Notes: a model not told the origin generated them from the letters alone. 64,000 bases of DNA from Kitasatospora phosalacinea (GCF_000716545.1 NZ_JNWZ01000015.1:1-64000), one strand, 5' to 3'. Shown: positions 34,513-49,025, counted from the stretch's first letter. Translations and numbers: made by a program.

Positions 34513-35916
34513 TTAGCGGACCGACGGCCGATCTCCCAAATCCGTATCCCGGGACCCTCCCGGACGGACCTGCTCGCGGTGCTGCTCAGGGGCCCCGGCG
34601 GCCTCCACGGCCTCCGCGAGCCACTGCGGGCGGGTCGGGGGGAGGCCGGAGGCGCCGACGGTGGTGGGACGGACGGCGAGGACCTGGTTGATGCCGATGT
34701 GGTTCTGCTCGAAGGAGACGGCGGAGGCCGCCATGTAGAGCCGCCAGACCCGGGCCCGGCCGCGGCCGGCCAGGGCGACCGCCTCGGGCCAGCTCGCCTC
34801 CAGGTTGGCGACCCACTCGCGCAGGGTGCGGCCGTAGTGCTCGCGCAGGGCCTCGACGTCGCGGACCTCGAAGCCGGCCTCCTCCAGCCGGGAGACGGTG
34901 GTGCCGATGGGGGAGAGCTCGCCGTCGGGGAAGACGTAGCGGTCGATGAAGGGGGAGAGCCGGTACTTCTGGCCGGGGGGCAGCGGGCGGCGGGCGATCT
35001 GGTGGTTGAGCAGCCGGCCGCCGGGGGCCAGCAGCTCGTACAGCCGGCGGGCGTAGACCAAGTACTGGTCGGAGCCGACGTGTTCGGCCATGCCGACGCT
35101 GGAGACGGCGTCGAAGGGGCCGTCGGGGATCTCCCGGTAGTCCTGGAGCCGGATGTCGATCCGGTCGGCCAGACCTGCCTCCGCGGCCCGCTGCCGGGCC
35201 AGCGCGACCTGCTCGGTGGAGATGGAGACGCCGACCGCCCGGACGCCGTAGTGGCGGGCGGCGTGCAGCACCAGCGAGCCCCAGCCGCAGCCGACGTCCA
35301 GCAGGCGCATGCCGGGGCGCAGGCCGAGCTTGCGGCAGATCAGGTCGAGCTTGGCCGTCTGGGCGTCCTCCAGGCTCTTGGCGGCGGGCTCCCAGTAGGC
35401 GCAGGAGTACACCATCGTGGGGCCCAGGACGAGCCGGTAGAAGTCGTTGCCGACGTCGTAGTGGTGGCTGATCGCGGCGCGGTCACGGCGGCGGCTGTGC
35501 GCCCGGCCGCGGCGCTGCCCGACCTCCTCGGCCGGGGGAGCGGGGTCGGGGCCGACGGCGCCCAGCCGCAGGCCGGTGGCGAGCAGCCGGCGGCTGGGGG
35601 CGCCGAGGTACTCGCGGAGGCCGATCTCCGGACGGGGGGCGTTCGGGTCCTCGGCGAAGGCGGTGACGGCGGCCAGCACCTCGTACAGGTCGGTGTCGGG
35701 GGCGAGTTCGAGGTCACCGGAGACGTAGGCGCGGGCCAGGCCGAGTTCGCCGGGGGCCCAGAGCAGGCGGCGCAGCGCGCGGCGGTTGCGCAGGACGACG
35801 GTGGGGGCGCCGGCCGGGCCGGCCTGGGAGCCGTCCCAGGCGCGCACCCGCAGGGGGATCGGGCGCCCGAGCAGACCCTCCACCGCGCCGACCAGTTTCT
35901 GTGCGTGCTGAGCCAC
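34513..35916 (-). CDS. Cyclopropane-fatty-acid-synthase-like SAM methyltransferase
   Basis: A 467-aa protein from GTG 35916 with a strong GGAGG 6-7 nt upstream. The N-terminal region (1-150) resembles the lipid-binding part of CFA synthases ('LRNRRALRRLLWAPGELGLARAYVSGDL'). The methyltransferase core has 'AISHHYDVGNDFYRLVLGPTMVYSCAYW', 'LLDVGCGWGSLVLHAARHYG' (SAM binding), 'VSSVGMAEHVG' and 'INQVLAVRP'. It probably adds a methylene or methyl group to unsaturated membrane fatty acyl chains. In actinomycetes such proteins can instead form 10-methyl branches together with an oxidoreductase, which is not present here. It is monocistronic. Confidence 0.88.
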   Translation of the reverse strand: MAQHAQKLVGAVEGLLGRPIPLRVRAWDGSQAGPAGAPTVVLRNRRALRRLLWAPGELGLARAYVSGDLELAPDTDLYEVLAAVTAFAEDPNAPRPEIGLREYLGAPSRRLLATGLRLGAVGPDPAPPAEEVGQRRGRAHSRRRDRAAISHHYDVGNDFYRLVLGPTMVYSCAYWEPAAKSLEDAQTAKLDLICRKLGLRPGMRLLDVGCGWGSLVLHAARHYGVRAVGVSISTEQVALARQRAAEAGLADRIDIRLQDYREIPDGPFDAVSSVGMAEHVGSDQYLVYARRLYELLAPGGRLLNHQIARRPLPPGQKYRLSPFIDRYVFPDGELSPIGTTVSRLEEAGFEVRDVEALREHYGRTLREWVANLEASWPEAVALAGRGRARVWRLYMAASAVSFEQNHIGINQVLAVRPTTVGASGLPPTRPQWLAEAVEAAGAPEQHREQVRPGGSRDTDLGDRPSVR

Positions 35917-36139
35917 GACGGACCTCCACCCAAGTCGTACCCGTCGGGCCGCCCGGTGGCCGCCGGAAGCGGCCGGGCGGCCCACTGGACCGTTCCCGTT
36001 CTTCCATCTGTGCGCTGCGGGCCGCACCGCCAATCCCGGCTCGCCGGGCGGTCACCCGGTTGCCTCCCCGGGACGGCGAAGGACCCCGGAGGCTTCAACG
36101 GCCGCCGGGGCCCGGGGAATTCCGCCGGACCGACCCGGG

Positions 36140-36772
36140 TCAGTCCTCTTCGGCCAGGGTCAGCTCGATGCCGCCGGTGAAGCCGGCGGCCGAGTTGTAG
36201 ATGAACGCGGCGAGGGTGGCCAGGGCGGTCATCAGGACGATGTCGACCAGCGCGATCAGGACGGTGAAGAGCATCACCTTGCCGAACCCGATGTAGTCCA
36301 TCAGGTTGAAGGCGCTGGAGCTGTCCGAGCCGCTGCCGGTGACGTCCTTCAGGGTGCCGCTGAGCGAGGAGAAGACGCCGAGGCCGTCGAGCGTCATCCA
36401 GAGCACGGCGGCGGCCACGATGATGATCACGCCGAGGGCCAGCGACAGCAGGAAGCTGACCTTCATCACCGACCAGGGGTCGGCCTTGGTGACCCGCAGC
36501 CGGGCCTTGCGGGTCCGGCCGGTGCCGCCGCCGGAGGACGGCCCGGGGCCGGGGCGGCGGGCCTGGCCGCCGCCCTGACCGGGAGCGCCCGGGGTGCCGG
36601 GGACGCGGGTGCCGCGCGGCGGGGTGGGCTGGCCCTTGGCGTACGTGGTCGGCTGGGAGAAACCGCCCGCGGGCGGAGTGCTCGGCGGCGGGGGCGGGGT
36701 CGGGCCGCCGTAGGCCTGCTGCCCGCCCGCCAGGCCGCCCGTGGCACCTCCAGCACCCGTGGCTCCGCTCAC
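36140..36772 (-). CDS. DUF3566 membrane protein
   Basis: A 210-aa protein from GTG 36772 behind GGGAGG. The N-terminal 95 residues are Gly/Pro/Gln-rich and disordered. The C-terminal DUF3566 domain has 'ARLRVTKADPWSVMKVSFLLSLALGVIIIVAAAVLW' (first helix), a loop with a Gly/Ser/Asp patch, 'DYIGFGKVMLFTVLIALVDIVLMTALATLAAFIYN' (second helix) and 'GGIELTLAEED'. DUF3566 genes sit just downstream of gyrA in many actinobacteria, as here (gap about 150 nt). The function is unknown. Confidence 0.88.
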   Translation of the reverse strand: MSGATGAGGATGGLAGGQQAYGGPTPPPPPSTPPAGGFSQPTTYAKGQPTPPRGTRVPGTPGAPGQGGGQARRPGPGPSSGGGTGRTRKARLRVTKADPWSVMKVSFLLSLALGVIIIVAAAVLWMTLDGLGVFSSLSGTLKDVTGSGSDSSSAFNLMDYIGFGKVMLFTVLIALVDIVLMTALATLAAFIYNSAAGFTGGIELTLAEED

Positions 36773-36923
36773 CGTGGTCCTCCCGAACCGTCCGCCAGGG
36801 CGGTGGCACACCGCCCTGGACCGCTTTGTGCTCCTGTACCGCGTGCCCCGATGGCCCGCGGTTCAACCCGTGGTGCCCGCTCCGCCGGACGGCGGGGCGG
36901 GCACCACGGCTGTGCGTCGGGCG

Positions 36924-39524
<2,601 letters not shown>

Positions 39525-39561
39525 TGGTGGTCAGTTTCCTTTCAACGATCCTGGGCGGACG

Positions 39562-41661
<2,100 letters not shown>

Positions 41662-41826
41662 TCAGTCTACCGGTACGACCGACAGAGAGGGGCGTTTGGC
41701 AGCCCCTGAGGGCAGATGTGCCGCCCTGAATCCCCTCGGGACGTGTCCCGATACTCGCCAGGGGGGCTCAGAGCGCCTGGCAGGGCTGCCAGCGATTCCG
41801 GAAGATCCCGATCCGCTCCGCCCGGG

Positions 41827-42339
41827 TCAGCCCCAGGTGTCGCCCGGCCCCTTGCTCCCGGGCGCCCGCAGCCGCCCGTAGCCGCGCACCGGCGCGTCCG
41901 GCCCCAGCACCTTGATCACCCGGACCGTGCCGTGCCCCAGCTCGTGGTTCAGCCGCGCCACCAACTGGCGTGCCAGCAAGCGGAGTTGGGTCGCCCAGGC
42001 GGTGGAGTCGCACTGCACGGTGAGCACCGCCTCGGCCTCCGCGTACGACTTCGGCTCGCAGTGCGCCGCGATGTCCGGACCGACGATCTGCGACCAGCGG
42101 CCCATCACCCCGCCGACCGCGGCCGGCGCCTCCCAGCCCCGCTCGGTGATCAGCCGGTTCAGCGCGGCCCCCAGCGGCACCGGGTCCCGGCCGTCCGCCC
42201 GGGCGCCGCTGCGCAGCCCGGTCCGCTTGGCCTCGCGCCGCTCGCGCACCTGCTCGCCGCGCTGCCTGGCCTGCTCCTTGGCCGCCCGCAGCGCCACTCT
42301 GGCCAGGTCCACGCCCGAGAGCTCCGCACCCTCCGCCAT
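41827..42339 (-). CDS. DUF721 (DciA-like) protein
   Basis: A 170-aa protein from ATG 42339 behind GGAG: 'MAEGAELSGVDLARVALRAAKEQARQRGE', then the DUF721 core 'LGAALNRLITERGWEAPAAVGGVMGRWSQIVGPDIAAHCEP' and 'LTVQCDSTAWATQLRLLARQLVARLN'. DUF721 includes DciA, which loads the replicative helicase DnaB in bacteria lacking DnaC/DnaI. A place next to recF and gyrB near oriC fits such a role. A longer form from GTG 42411 would overlap the recF stop as GTGA (194 aa); which start is used is unclear. Confidence 0.85.
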   Translation of the reverse strand: MAEGAELSGVDLARVALRAAKEQARQRGEQVRERREAKRTGLRSGARADGRDPVPLGAALNRLITERGWEAPAAVGGVMGRWSQIVGPDIAAHCEPKSYAEAEAVLTVQCDSTAWATQLRLLARQLVARLNHELGHGTVRVIKVLGPDAPVRGYGRLRAPGSKGPGDTWG

Positions 42340-42407
42340 CCGCGCTCCATCCCCAGGCTGTGGACAACTGTTCCGACGAGCCGCCCAGAGTACGTGGTTC
42401 CCGGGAC

Positions 42408-43544
42408 TCACGGGGTGAGCCGGTCCACCGTGCCGCCCGAGACGCCGTACCGGGCGCCGTGCAGCACCTTCGGCACGTCCTCCGCGACGGCGGCGGTGAC
42501 CAGCACCTGCTCGCCGCCGGCCACCAGCTCGGCCAGCCGGTCCCGGCGGCGGGCGTCCAGCTCGGCGAACACGTCGTCCAGCACCAGCACCGGCTCGCCG
42601 CCCTCGGCGCGCAGCAGCTCGTACGAGGCCAGCCGCAGCGCCAGCGCGTAGGACCAGGACTCGCCGTGGCTGGCGTAGCCCTTGGCGGGCAGCGGGCCCA
42701 GCCGCAGCAGCAGCTCGTCGCGGTGCGGGCCGACCAGGGTCAGGCCGCGGTCGACCTCCTGCTTGCGCATCGCCCGCAGGGCCTCCAGCAGCTGCTGCTC
42801 GGCCTGCTCGCGGCTGGTGGGCAGCTCGCCCTCGAAGGAGGAGCGGTACTCCAGGACGGTGTCGCCGGCGCCGGGGGCGAGCTGCCGGTAGGCCTCGGCG
42901 ACCAGCGGCTGCAGGGCGGCCACCAGCTGGATCCGGAAGGCGGTCAGCTCGGCGCCGGCCCGGGCCAGGTGGCCGTCCCAGACCTCCAGCGTGGCCAGGT
43001 CGGCGGACTTGCCGCCGCCCGCCCGGCGGGCCATCGCGGCGGTCTTCAGCAGGGCGTTGCGCTGCTTGAGCACCCGCTCGTAGTCGGAGCGCACCCCGGC
43101 CAGCCGGGGGGCCCGGGCGGTCAGCAGCTCGTCCAGGAAGCGCCGGCGCTCGCCCGGGTCGCCCTTGACCAGGGCGAGGTCCTCGGGGGCGAACAGCACG
43201 GTGCGCAGCACTCCCAGCACGTCGCGCGGGCGGACGCTGTCGGAGCGGTTCAGCCGGGCCCGGTTGGCCTTGCCGGGGGTGATCTCCAGTTCGACCAGGG
43301 TGGTGCGGCCGCCCTGGGAGACCACGCTGGCCCGGACCACCGCCCGCTCGGCGCCGAGCCGCACCAGCGGGGCGTCGGTGGCCACCCGGTGGCTGCCCAG
43401 GGTGGCGACGTAGCCGACCGCCTCGACCAGGTTGGTCTTGCCCTGGCCGTTGGGGCCGACGAACGCGGTGACGCCCGGGTCGAGCGGGACCTCGACCCGG
43501 GCGTAGGAACGGAAGTCGGCGAGCGACAGGTGCGCGACGTGCAT
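42408..43544 (-). CDS. recF: RecF recombination and repair ATPase
   Basis: A 378-aa SMC/ABC-type ATPase: '[19 protein letters not shown]', Walker A '[14 protein letters not shown]', the ABC-like signature region '[20 protein letters not shown]' and Walker B '[17 protein letters not shown]'. RecF with RecO and RecR loads RecA at gaps in single-stranded DNA during fork repair. It lies between gnd and the DUF721 gene in the canonical dnaN-recF-gyrB direction. Confidence 0.97.
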   Translation of the reverse strand: MHVAHLSLADFRSYARVEVPLDPGVTAFVGPNGQGKTNLVEAVGYVATLGSHRVATDAPLVRLGAERAVVRASVVSQGGRTTLVELEITPGKANRARLNRSDSVRPRDVLGVLRTVLFAPEDLALVKGDPGERRRFLDELLTARAPRLAGVRSDYERVLKQRNALLKTAAMARRAGGGKSADLATLEVWDGHLARAGAELTAFRIQLVAALQPLVAEAYRQLAPGAGDTVLEYRSSFEGELPTSREQAEQQLLEALRAMRKQEVDRGLTLVGPHRDELLLRLGPLPAKGYASHGESWSYALALRLASYELLRAEGGEPVLVLDDVFAELDARRRDRLAELVAGGEQVLVTAAVAEDVPKVLHGARYGVSGGTVDRLTP

Positions 43545-43579
43545 GACGGTGGACTGCGCTCGCCTTCTGTCCGGGGCGG

Positions 43580-44455
43580 TTACTTGGACTCGACCGCGTG
43601 GCCGCCGAACTGGTTGCGCAGCGCGGCGATCATCTTCATCTGCGGGGAGTCGTCCTGGCGGGAGGCGAACCGGGCGAACAGCGAGGCGGTGATCGCGGGC
43701 AGCGGCACCGCGTGGTCGATGGCGGCCTCGACCGTCCAGCGGCCCTCGCCGGAGTCGGCGGCCCAGCCCTTGAGCTTGGCCAGGTGCTCGTCGTCGTCCA
43801 GCGCCCGGACCGCGAGGTCGAGCAGCCAGGAGCGGATGACGGTGCCCTCCTGCCAGCTGCGGAACACCTCGCGCACGTCGGTGACCTCGGGGGCCGCCTC
43901 CAGCAGCTCCCAGCCCTCGGCGAAGGCCTGCATCATCGCGTACTCGATGCCGTTGTGGACCATCTTGGCGAAGTGGCCGGCGCCGACCTTGCCCGCGTGC
44001 ACCGAGCCGAAGTCGCCCTCGGGCTTGAGCGCGTCGAAGACCGGCTGGACCTTGGCGACGTCGGCCGCCTCGCCGCCGTACATCAGCGCGTAGCCGTTCT
44101 CCAGGCCCCAGACGCCACCGGAGACGCCGCAGTCGACGAAGCCGATGCCCTTCTCGGCGAGCAGTTCGGCGTGCTTGACGTCGTCGGTCCAGCGCGAGTT
44201 GCCGCCGTCGACCACCACGTCGCCGGGGGAGAGCAGGTCGGCCAGGCGCTCGACGGTCTCCTGGGTCGGGCCGCCGGCCGGGACCATCACCCACACCACG
44301 CGGGGGGCCTCCAGCTTGGTGACCAGCTGCTCGATGCTGTCGACGTCGGCGAGGTCCGGGTTGCGGTCGTAGCCGATGACGGTGTGGCCGGCGCGGCGGA
44401 TGCGCTCGCGCATGTTGCCGCCCATCTTGCCGAGACCGATGAGGCCGAGCTCCAT
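43580..44455 (-). CDS. gnd: 6-phosphogluconate dehydrogenase, short form
   Basis: A 291-aa protein with the Rossmann motif '[12 protein letters not shown]', '[17 protein letters not shown]', the substrate segments '[10 protein letters not shown]' and '[23 protein letters not shown]', and the catalytic Lys/Asn region '[27 protein letters not shown]'. It oxidatively decarboxylates 6-phosphogluconate to ribulose 5-phosphate. The 290-aa length is the short bacterial type, often NAD-preferring. Its insertion between dnaN and recF is a known actinobacterial arrangement. Confidence 0.95.
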   Translation of the reverse strand: MELGLIGLGKMGGNMRERIRRAGHTVIGYDRNPDLADVDSIEQLVTKLEAPRVVWVMVPAGGPTQETVERLADLLSPGDVVVDGGNSRWTDDVKHAELLAEKGIGFVDCGVSGGVWGLENGYALMYGGEAADVAKVQPVFDALKPEGDFGSVHAGKVGAGHFAKMVHNGIEYAMMQAFAEGWELLEAAPEVTDVREVFRSWQEGTVIRSWLLDLAVRALDDDEHLAKLKGWAADSGEGRWTVEAAIDHAVPLPAITASLFARFASRQDDSPQMKMIAALRNQFGGHAVESK

Positions 44456-44598
44456 GACAAGTCCTTCACTGTGGTGTCGTGCCTGATGACGGCGCCGTTG
44501 CCGCACCCACTGAGCCTACGCCGACGAGGAGGGGGCGCCGGGCAGCCACAGGGGCGCGGAGGCTCCTCGCCCGCGCGCCCCAGGTGGTCGGTGCCGGA

Positions 44599-45729
44599 TC
44601 AGCCGGAGAGGCGGACCGGCATGATCAGGTACTGGTAGGCCTCGTCCGACTCCGCGTCGACCGCGGGCTTGCCGGTGAGCAGGGCCGGCTTGGTCGGGGT
44701 GGTGAAGCTCAGCTGCGCGTACGCGGCGTCGATCGCCTTGAGCCCCTCCTCCAGGTAGCCGGGGTTGAAGGCGATCGAGATGTCGTCGCCCTCGAGGTCG
44801 GCGTCGATCCGCTCGGTGGCCTGCGCGTCGTCGCCCGAGCCGGCCTCCAGGGTGAGCACGCCCTGCTCGAAGTTCAGCCGGACCGGGGTGTTGCGCTCGG
44901 CCACCAGCGAGACGCGCTTGAGCGCCTCCAGGAAGGGCTGGGTCTGCACCGCGGCGACCGCCGAGAACTCGGTCGGGAAGATCGACCGGAACTTGGGGAA
45001 CTCGCCCTCCAGCAGGCGGGTCGTCGTCCGGCGGCCGGCGCCCTCGAAGCCGATCAGGCCCTCGCCCGCGCCGCCGGCGGACAGCGCGATGGTGACCTGG
45101 TCGCCGCTGCCCAGCGACTTGGCGATGTCCTGCAGGGTCTTGGCGGGGACCAGCGCGACCGCGTTGATGTCGTCCTGCTCGGGCTTCCAGAGCAGCTCGC
45201 GGACGGCGAAGCGGTACCGGTCGGTGGCGGCCAGGGTGATGCCGCTGCCGTTGATCTCGACCCGGACGCCGGTGAGCACCGGCAGGGTGTCGTCGCGGCC
45301 GGCGGCCACCGCGGCCTGGCTGACCGCGGAGGCGAACACGTCGCCCGGGACGGTGCCGGTGGCGGTGGGCATCTGCGGCAGCGCCGGGTACTCGTCGACC
45401 GGGAGGGTCGGCAGCGTGAAGCGGGAGGTGCCGCAGACCACGCTGACCCGGGCGCCGTCGGTGGAGATCTCCACCGGGCGGTTCGGCAGGTTCCGCGAGA
45501 TGTCGTTGAGCAGCCGGCCGGAGACCAGGACGGTGCCGGCCTCCTCGACGTCCGCCTCCAGCTCGACCCGGGCCGACACCTCGTAGTCGAACCCGGAGAG
45601 CGCCAGGGCGCCCTCCTGCGCGGTCAGCAGCAGGCCGGCCAGCACCGGCACCGGCGGCCGCGCGGGGAGGCTGCGGGCAGCCCAGGCCACCGCCTCCGCG
45701 AGGACATCACGCTCCACCCGGAACTTCAC
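44599..45729 (-). CDS. dnaN: DNA polymerase III beta sliding clamp
   Basis: A 376-aa three-domain clamp from GTG 45729 (AGGAGG upstream): 'KFRVERDVLAEAVAWAARSL', 'PVLTGVRVEINGSGITLAATDRYRFAVRE' (domain II, the most conserved stretch) and the C-terminal 'YQYLIMPVRL' pocket-forming end. The ring tethers polymerase and other proteins to DNA. It is transcribed away from oriC and its start lies about 215 nt from the first DnaA box, so its promoter is in the origin edge. Confidence 0.98.
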   Translation of the reverse strand: MKFRVERDVLAEAVAWAARSLPARPPVPVLAGLLLTAQEGALALSGFDYEVSARVELEADVEEAGTVLVSGRLLNDISRNLPNRPVEISTDGARVSVVCGTSRFTLPTLPVDEYPALPQMPTATGTVPGDVFASAVSQAAVAAGRDDTLPVLTGVRVEINGSGITLAATDRYRFAVRELLWKPEQDDINAVALVPAKTLQDIAKSLGSGDQVTIALSAGGAGEGLIGFEGAGRRTTTRLLEGEFPKFRSIFPTEFSAVAAVQTQPFLEALKRVSLVAERNTPVRLNFEQGVLTLEAGSGDDAQATERIDADLEGDDISIAFNPGYLEEGLKAIDAAYAQLSFTTPTKPALLTGKPAVDAESDEAYQYLIMPVRLSG

Positions 45730-45943
45730 CGGTAACCGCCTCCTGGCTGCTGCTGTCGCCGCACGGCCGGCCGGTACCGCCCGCCGTGCTGTCGATCGTC
45801 TGATCCTCTTCCGGCCCCCGGTCGGGCCCGGGCGGATCCGCTCCGCCCCGTCCTGCTCCCGGTTGCCGAAGGACAGTCTGACGTACTCGGCTGACAGCCG
45901 GGGCAGACGGGCACAAGTGAGCCGAACAGATGTCGGGGCCCGG

Positions 45944-46202
45944 TTGTCCACAGATTCGGGGCACCCCCACTGTTGATCAAGGTCCGAGCTCTCTATGTGT
46001 AGCAGTAGTAGTAGGGCCTGTGGATACCGTGGATAACCCCGTTTTCGCAGCTCAGAGGCCGGATTTTGTCCACAGGACCTGTGGACGGCGGCTGTGGACA
46101 ACCAGGCCCTCCTGTGGACAGCGGAGAGTAATCCACAGGGCACGCTGAGTATCCACAGGTTATCCACAGCTCTGTCCACAGAAATCCCCCGAGTTATCCA
46201 CC
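45944..46202. repeat. oriC left DnaA-box cluster
   Basis: Boxes on the + strand at 45944, 46066, 46129, 46149, 46160, 46172 and 46194, and on the minus strand at 46019, 46028, 46080, 46093 and 46113 (start of each 9-mer). The five boxes nearest the spacer all point toward it. Confidence 0.85.
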
Positions 46203-46269
46203 GGGCCGGATCAACATCACGTGACGCCTTTCACACCCAGGGCTGACAAGGGAGTTGATGTTGCCGAAC
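46203..46269. other. oriC spacer with a small inverted repeat
   Basis: This 67-bp stretch has no DnaA box. It contains CAACATCA (46212-46219) and its inverse TGATGTTG (46256-46263), plus a TCACGTGA palindrome at 46217-46224. Confidence 0.7.
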
Positions 46270-46516
46270 TGTGGACGCAGCTGTGGAAAACCTGGGGATA
46301 ACTCACCCATTCCTGTGGACAGCCGGTGGATAACTCCGTGGACGGGCTGACGGGGCCTCAGTTCTCCACAGCCTGTGGATAACCGTTGTGCACAAGTCCA
46401 CAGACGGTTGACCTGCGCGGAAGAGCGTAGCCGTGATCCGCCTGTGGAGGAACCTCTGGATAACTCGCCCCCGCGCACCCTGTGGACGGGGAGGACCCAC
46501 CCGTTCCTGTGGAAAA
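46270..46516. repeat. oriC right DnaA-box cluster
   Basis: Boxes, mostly on the minus strand, start at 46270, 46282, 46293, 46314, 46325, 46374, 46455, 46481 and 46508; on the + strand at 46362, 46386 and 46394 (weak). The perfect one is 46374-46382. Confidence 0.8.
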
Positions 46517-46794
46517 CCGGGGTGCGCGCCCGAACCGTTCGATTCGCTGCGCAGACGTTCGGTGCGGTGGGCGGCCCGCGGACCCGGCCGCCGGGCGGAT
46601 TCCTGCCCCGGCCCGGGCCCCTCCACACTTCCGGGGCCCGCCGGCCGGCCCCGACCGGTGCGATCCGGCCACCCCGGGAGGCCCCCGGCGGCCCCCTGCC
46701 GCCCTCGGAGGAGGCCCGGCGGGCAGCTCCGCGTTCGATCGGCATCCCTCTACTACGGCGGGCCCGGCCCGGTCTGCGGAAAGGGCTCCCGTGC

Positions 46795-46839
46795 ACTCGG
46801 ACGAGTGTCTTCCGCCGCAGGCCCGCCACTCGTCCGAGT
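46795..46839. repeat. Inverted repeat between oriC and dnaA
   Basis: ACTCGGACGAGTG (46795-46807) and its exact inverse CACTCGTCCGAGT (46827-46839) are 19 bp apart. Each arm is itself a partial palindrome (ACTCG-GA-CGAGT), as expected of a pair of protein-binding sites or a cruciform. Confidence 0.6.
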
Positions 46840-46856
46840 CATGCTCAGGGCATGCG

Positions 46857-46893
46857 GAAGGGGAGCCGGGCCGCCTCGGCCTGACTCCCCTTC
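46857..46893 (-). terminator. Candidate dnaA terminator
   Basis: A 9-bp stem GAAGGGGAG/CTCCCCTTC (46857-46865 with 46885-46893) lies about 90 nt beyond the dnaA stop codon on the minus strand and before the origin. Confidence 0.5.
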
Positions 46894-46982
46894 GGTGCTT
46901 CAACTACCGCTCTACTGAAGGTTTTTGACTCTCCGACAGAATTCCGTCGAGACCTCTGCGCACGGTGTCCGACTTTTGTTAG

Positions 46983-48854
46983 CTAGCTCTTGATGCGGTT
47001 GGTCAACTCGGTGACCTGGTTGTAGATGGACCGGCGCTCGGCCATCAGCGAGCGGATCTTGCGGTCCGCGTGCATCACCGTGGTGTGGTCCCGGCCGCCG
47101 AACTGGGCGCCGATCTTCGGCAGCGACAGGTCGGTCAGCTCCCGGCACAGGTACATGGCGATCTGGCGGGCCGTCACCAGCACCCGGCTGCGCGAGGACC
47201 CGCACAGGTCCTCGACGCCCAGCCCGAAGTACGCGGCGGTCTGCTGCATGATCACCTGCGCGGTGATCTCCGGTCCGGCGTCCTCGTCCCCGCCCGGGAT
47301 CAGGTCCTTGAGGACGATGCCGGCCAGCTCCAGGTCCACCGGGGCCCGGTTCAGGTTGGCGAACGCGGTGACCCGGATCAGCGCGCCCTCCAGCTCCCGG
47401 ATGTTGCGGGTGATCCGGGAGGCGATGAACTCCAGCACGTCGGCGGGGGCGTTCAGCTGCTCCTGGATCGCCTTCTTGCGCAGGATCGCGATCCGGGTCT
47501 CCAGCTCCGGCGGGGTGACGTCGGTGATCAGCCCCCACTCGAAGCGGTTGCGCAGCCGGTCCTCCAGGGTGATCAGCTGCTTGGGCGGCCGGTCCGACGA
47601 GAGGACGATCTGCTTGTTCGCGTTGTGCAGGGTGTTGAAGGTGTGGAAGAACTCCTCCTGCGTCGACTCCTTGCTGGCCAGGAACTGGATGTCGTCGACC
47701 AGCAGGATGTCGATGTCCCGGTAGCGCTTGCGGAACGCGTCCGCCTTGCCGTCCCGGATCGAATTGATGAATTCGTTGGTGAACTCCTCCGAGCTCACGT
47801 AGCGCACCCGGGTGCCCGGGAACAGGCTGCGCGAGTAGTGCCCGATGGCGTGCAGCAGGTGGGTCTTGCCGAGGCCGGACTCGCCGTAGACGAAGAGCGG
47901 GTTGTACGCCTTGGCCGGCGCCTCGGCCACCGCCACCGCCGCGGCGTGCGCGAAGCGGTTGGAGGCGCCGATCACGAAGGTGTCGAACAGGTACTTGGGG
48001 TTCAGCCGGGCGTTCGGCTCGTCCTTGCGCGGGCCGCCCGCCGGGGGGGCGCCGGGCGGGGCCGGGACACCCGGGGGGCGCTCGACCGGGGAGTGCGCCT
48101 GGGCGGCGGGCCGGGCGCCGCGGCGCGAGCCGCTCTGCCGCGGCCGGTCCTCGTCCGGGGAGCCGAGCGCTCCGCCGAACAGGTCGCCCTGCGCGGAGTC
48201 CGGTCCGGGCCGGTGTGAGCGCCGCGGGGCCGGGTCCGGGCGCCGCTCGGGCATCGGGGCCGGCTCGCCCCAGCCGCCGGCCTCCGCGCCGGGCTGGTGG
48301 TCGCGGTACGGGGCCTGGGCCGGCGTCCGGTAGGGCTCGGCCGCCGGGTAGCCCGCGGGCGGGTACGGCGGCCGCTGGTAGTCGTCCCCGCCCCGGCCGG
48401 GCCAGGCGCCGGGCGGCGGGCCCGGCTGCTGGTAGCCCCCGGGAGCGGCCGGGTACGGCTGATCGGACCTGGCGGGGTAGGACTGCTCGACGCGGGACGG
48501 GTAGGACTGCTCGGGGCGCGGGTGCGGCCACTCCGGGACGGGCTCGGGGTCGAGCTCCTGGTCCTGGTCGGGCTCGCCGGCCGGGGCGGCGTTGGCGTCC
48601 ACCATCACCGCGATCCGCACCTGGCGGCCGAACTCCTGCGAGATGGCCTCGGTCAGCTGCGGCAGCAGCCGGCCCTCCAGCACCTGCTTGGCGAACTCGT
48701 TGGGCGCCGCGAGCAGGGCGGTGTCGTGCATCATCCACATCGGCTGGGTGCGGCGCACCCAGTTCTTGTCCTTCTCGACGACATCGCTGTCGCTGACCAG
48801 TCGCTCGACGACCCTCGACCACATCAGGACGAGATCGCTGTTGACATCAGCCAC
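46983..48854 (-). CDS. dnaA: Chromosomal replication initiator DnaA
   Basis: A 623-aa protein from GTG 48854. Domain I (1-90) has '[13 protein letters not shown]' and '[19 protein letters not shown]'. Domain II (about 95-285) is long, Pro/Tyr/Arg-rich and includes tandem EQSYP motifs; a large domain II is typical of Streptomyces. The AAA+ domain III has Walker A '[17 protein letters not shown]', Walker B '[11 protein letters not shown]' and sensor '[12 protein letters not shown]'. Domain IV has the box-binding motif '[15 protein letters not shown]'. It binds the oriC boxes and opens DNA. It is transcribed toward oriC and, with DnaA boxes in its promoter, is probably self-regulated. Confidence 0.98.
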   Translation of the reverse strand: MADVNSDLVLMWSRVVERLVSDSDVVEKDKNWVRRTQPMWMMHDTALLAAPNEFAKQVLEGRLLPQLTEAISQEFGRQVRIAVMVDANAAPAGEPDQDQELDPEPVPEWPHPRPEQSYPSRVEQSYPARSDQPYPAAPGGYQQPGPPPGAWPGRGGDDYQRPPYPPAGYPAAEPYRTPAQAPYRDHQPGAEAGGWGEPAPMPERRPDPAPRRSHRPGPDSAQGDLFGGALGSPDEDRPRQSGSRRGARPAAQAHSPVERPPGVPAPPGAPPAGGPRKDEPNARLNPKYLFDTFVIGASNRFAHAAAVAVAEAPAKAYNPLFVYGESGLGKTHLLHAIGHYSRSLFPGTRVRYVSSEEFTNEFINSIRDGKADAFRKRYRDIDILLVDDIQFLASKESTQEEFFHTFNTLHNANKQIVLSSDRPPKQLITLEDRLRNRFEWGLITDVTPPELETRIAILRKKAIQEQLNAPADVLEFIASRITRNIRELEGALIRVTAFANLNRAPVDLELAGIVLKDLIPGGDEDAGPEITAQVIMQQTAAYFGLGVEDLCGSSRSRVLVTARQIAMYLCRELTDLSLPKIGAQFGGRDHTTVMHADRKIRSLMAERRSIYNQVTELTNRIKS

Positions 48855-49004
48855 TGGTACACGCTTTCTCGTTCCCCGAGCAGGGGGAGCCAGGCAGGTC
48901 AAAGGCAAGGGGGTTCGGGTGGCGCGGCGGCGGTGCGGCCGAGGCGCAGAACAAAAGAGACAAGTCCTGCAACGGTAGTCAGCGGGCAGAGCTGATTCAA
49001 GTTG

Positions 49005-49025
49005 CTGTCCACAGGCTGTGGGCAA
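49005..49025. promoter_or_regulatory. DnaA boxes in the dnaA promoter region
   Basis: CTGTCCACA (49005-49013, +) and the inverse of TTGCCCACA (49017-49025) stand back to back in the dnaA-rpmH gap, about 150 nt upstream of dnaA. They fit DnaA autoregulation. The gap 48855-49283 (428 nt) has no other gene and must hold promoters for dnaA and rpmH in both directions. Confidence 0.75.

Larger units (their letters stand above)
45940..46520. other. oriC: oriC, chromosomal replication origin
   Basis: The dnaN-dnaA gap (45730-46982, 1253 nt) is the origin. I count some twenty 9-mers within one or two changes of TTATCCACA between 45944 and 46516, of which TTATCCACA at 46160-46168 and its inverse at 46374-46382 are perfect, and TTGTCCACA at 45944, 46066 and (inverse) 46093 are the usual actinomycete variant. 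They fall in two clusters around a box-free spacer. The stretch 46520-46982 has no box and no gene. DnaA binds here and opens the DNA; replication runs both ways. Confidence 0.96.

Noticed and set aside
46217..46224. TCACGTGA in the oriC spacer as a further parS site
   Set aside because: Only the inner 8 bp match; the outer GTT/AAC arms needed for parS are absent.
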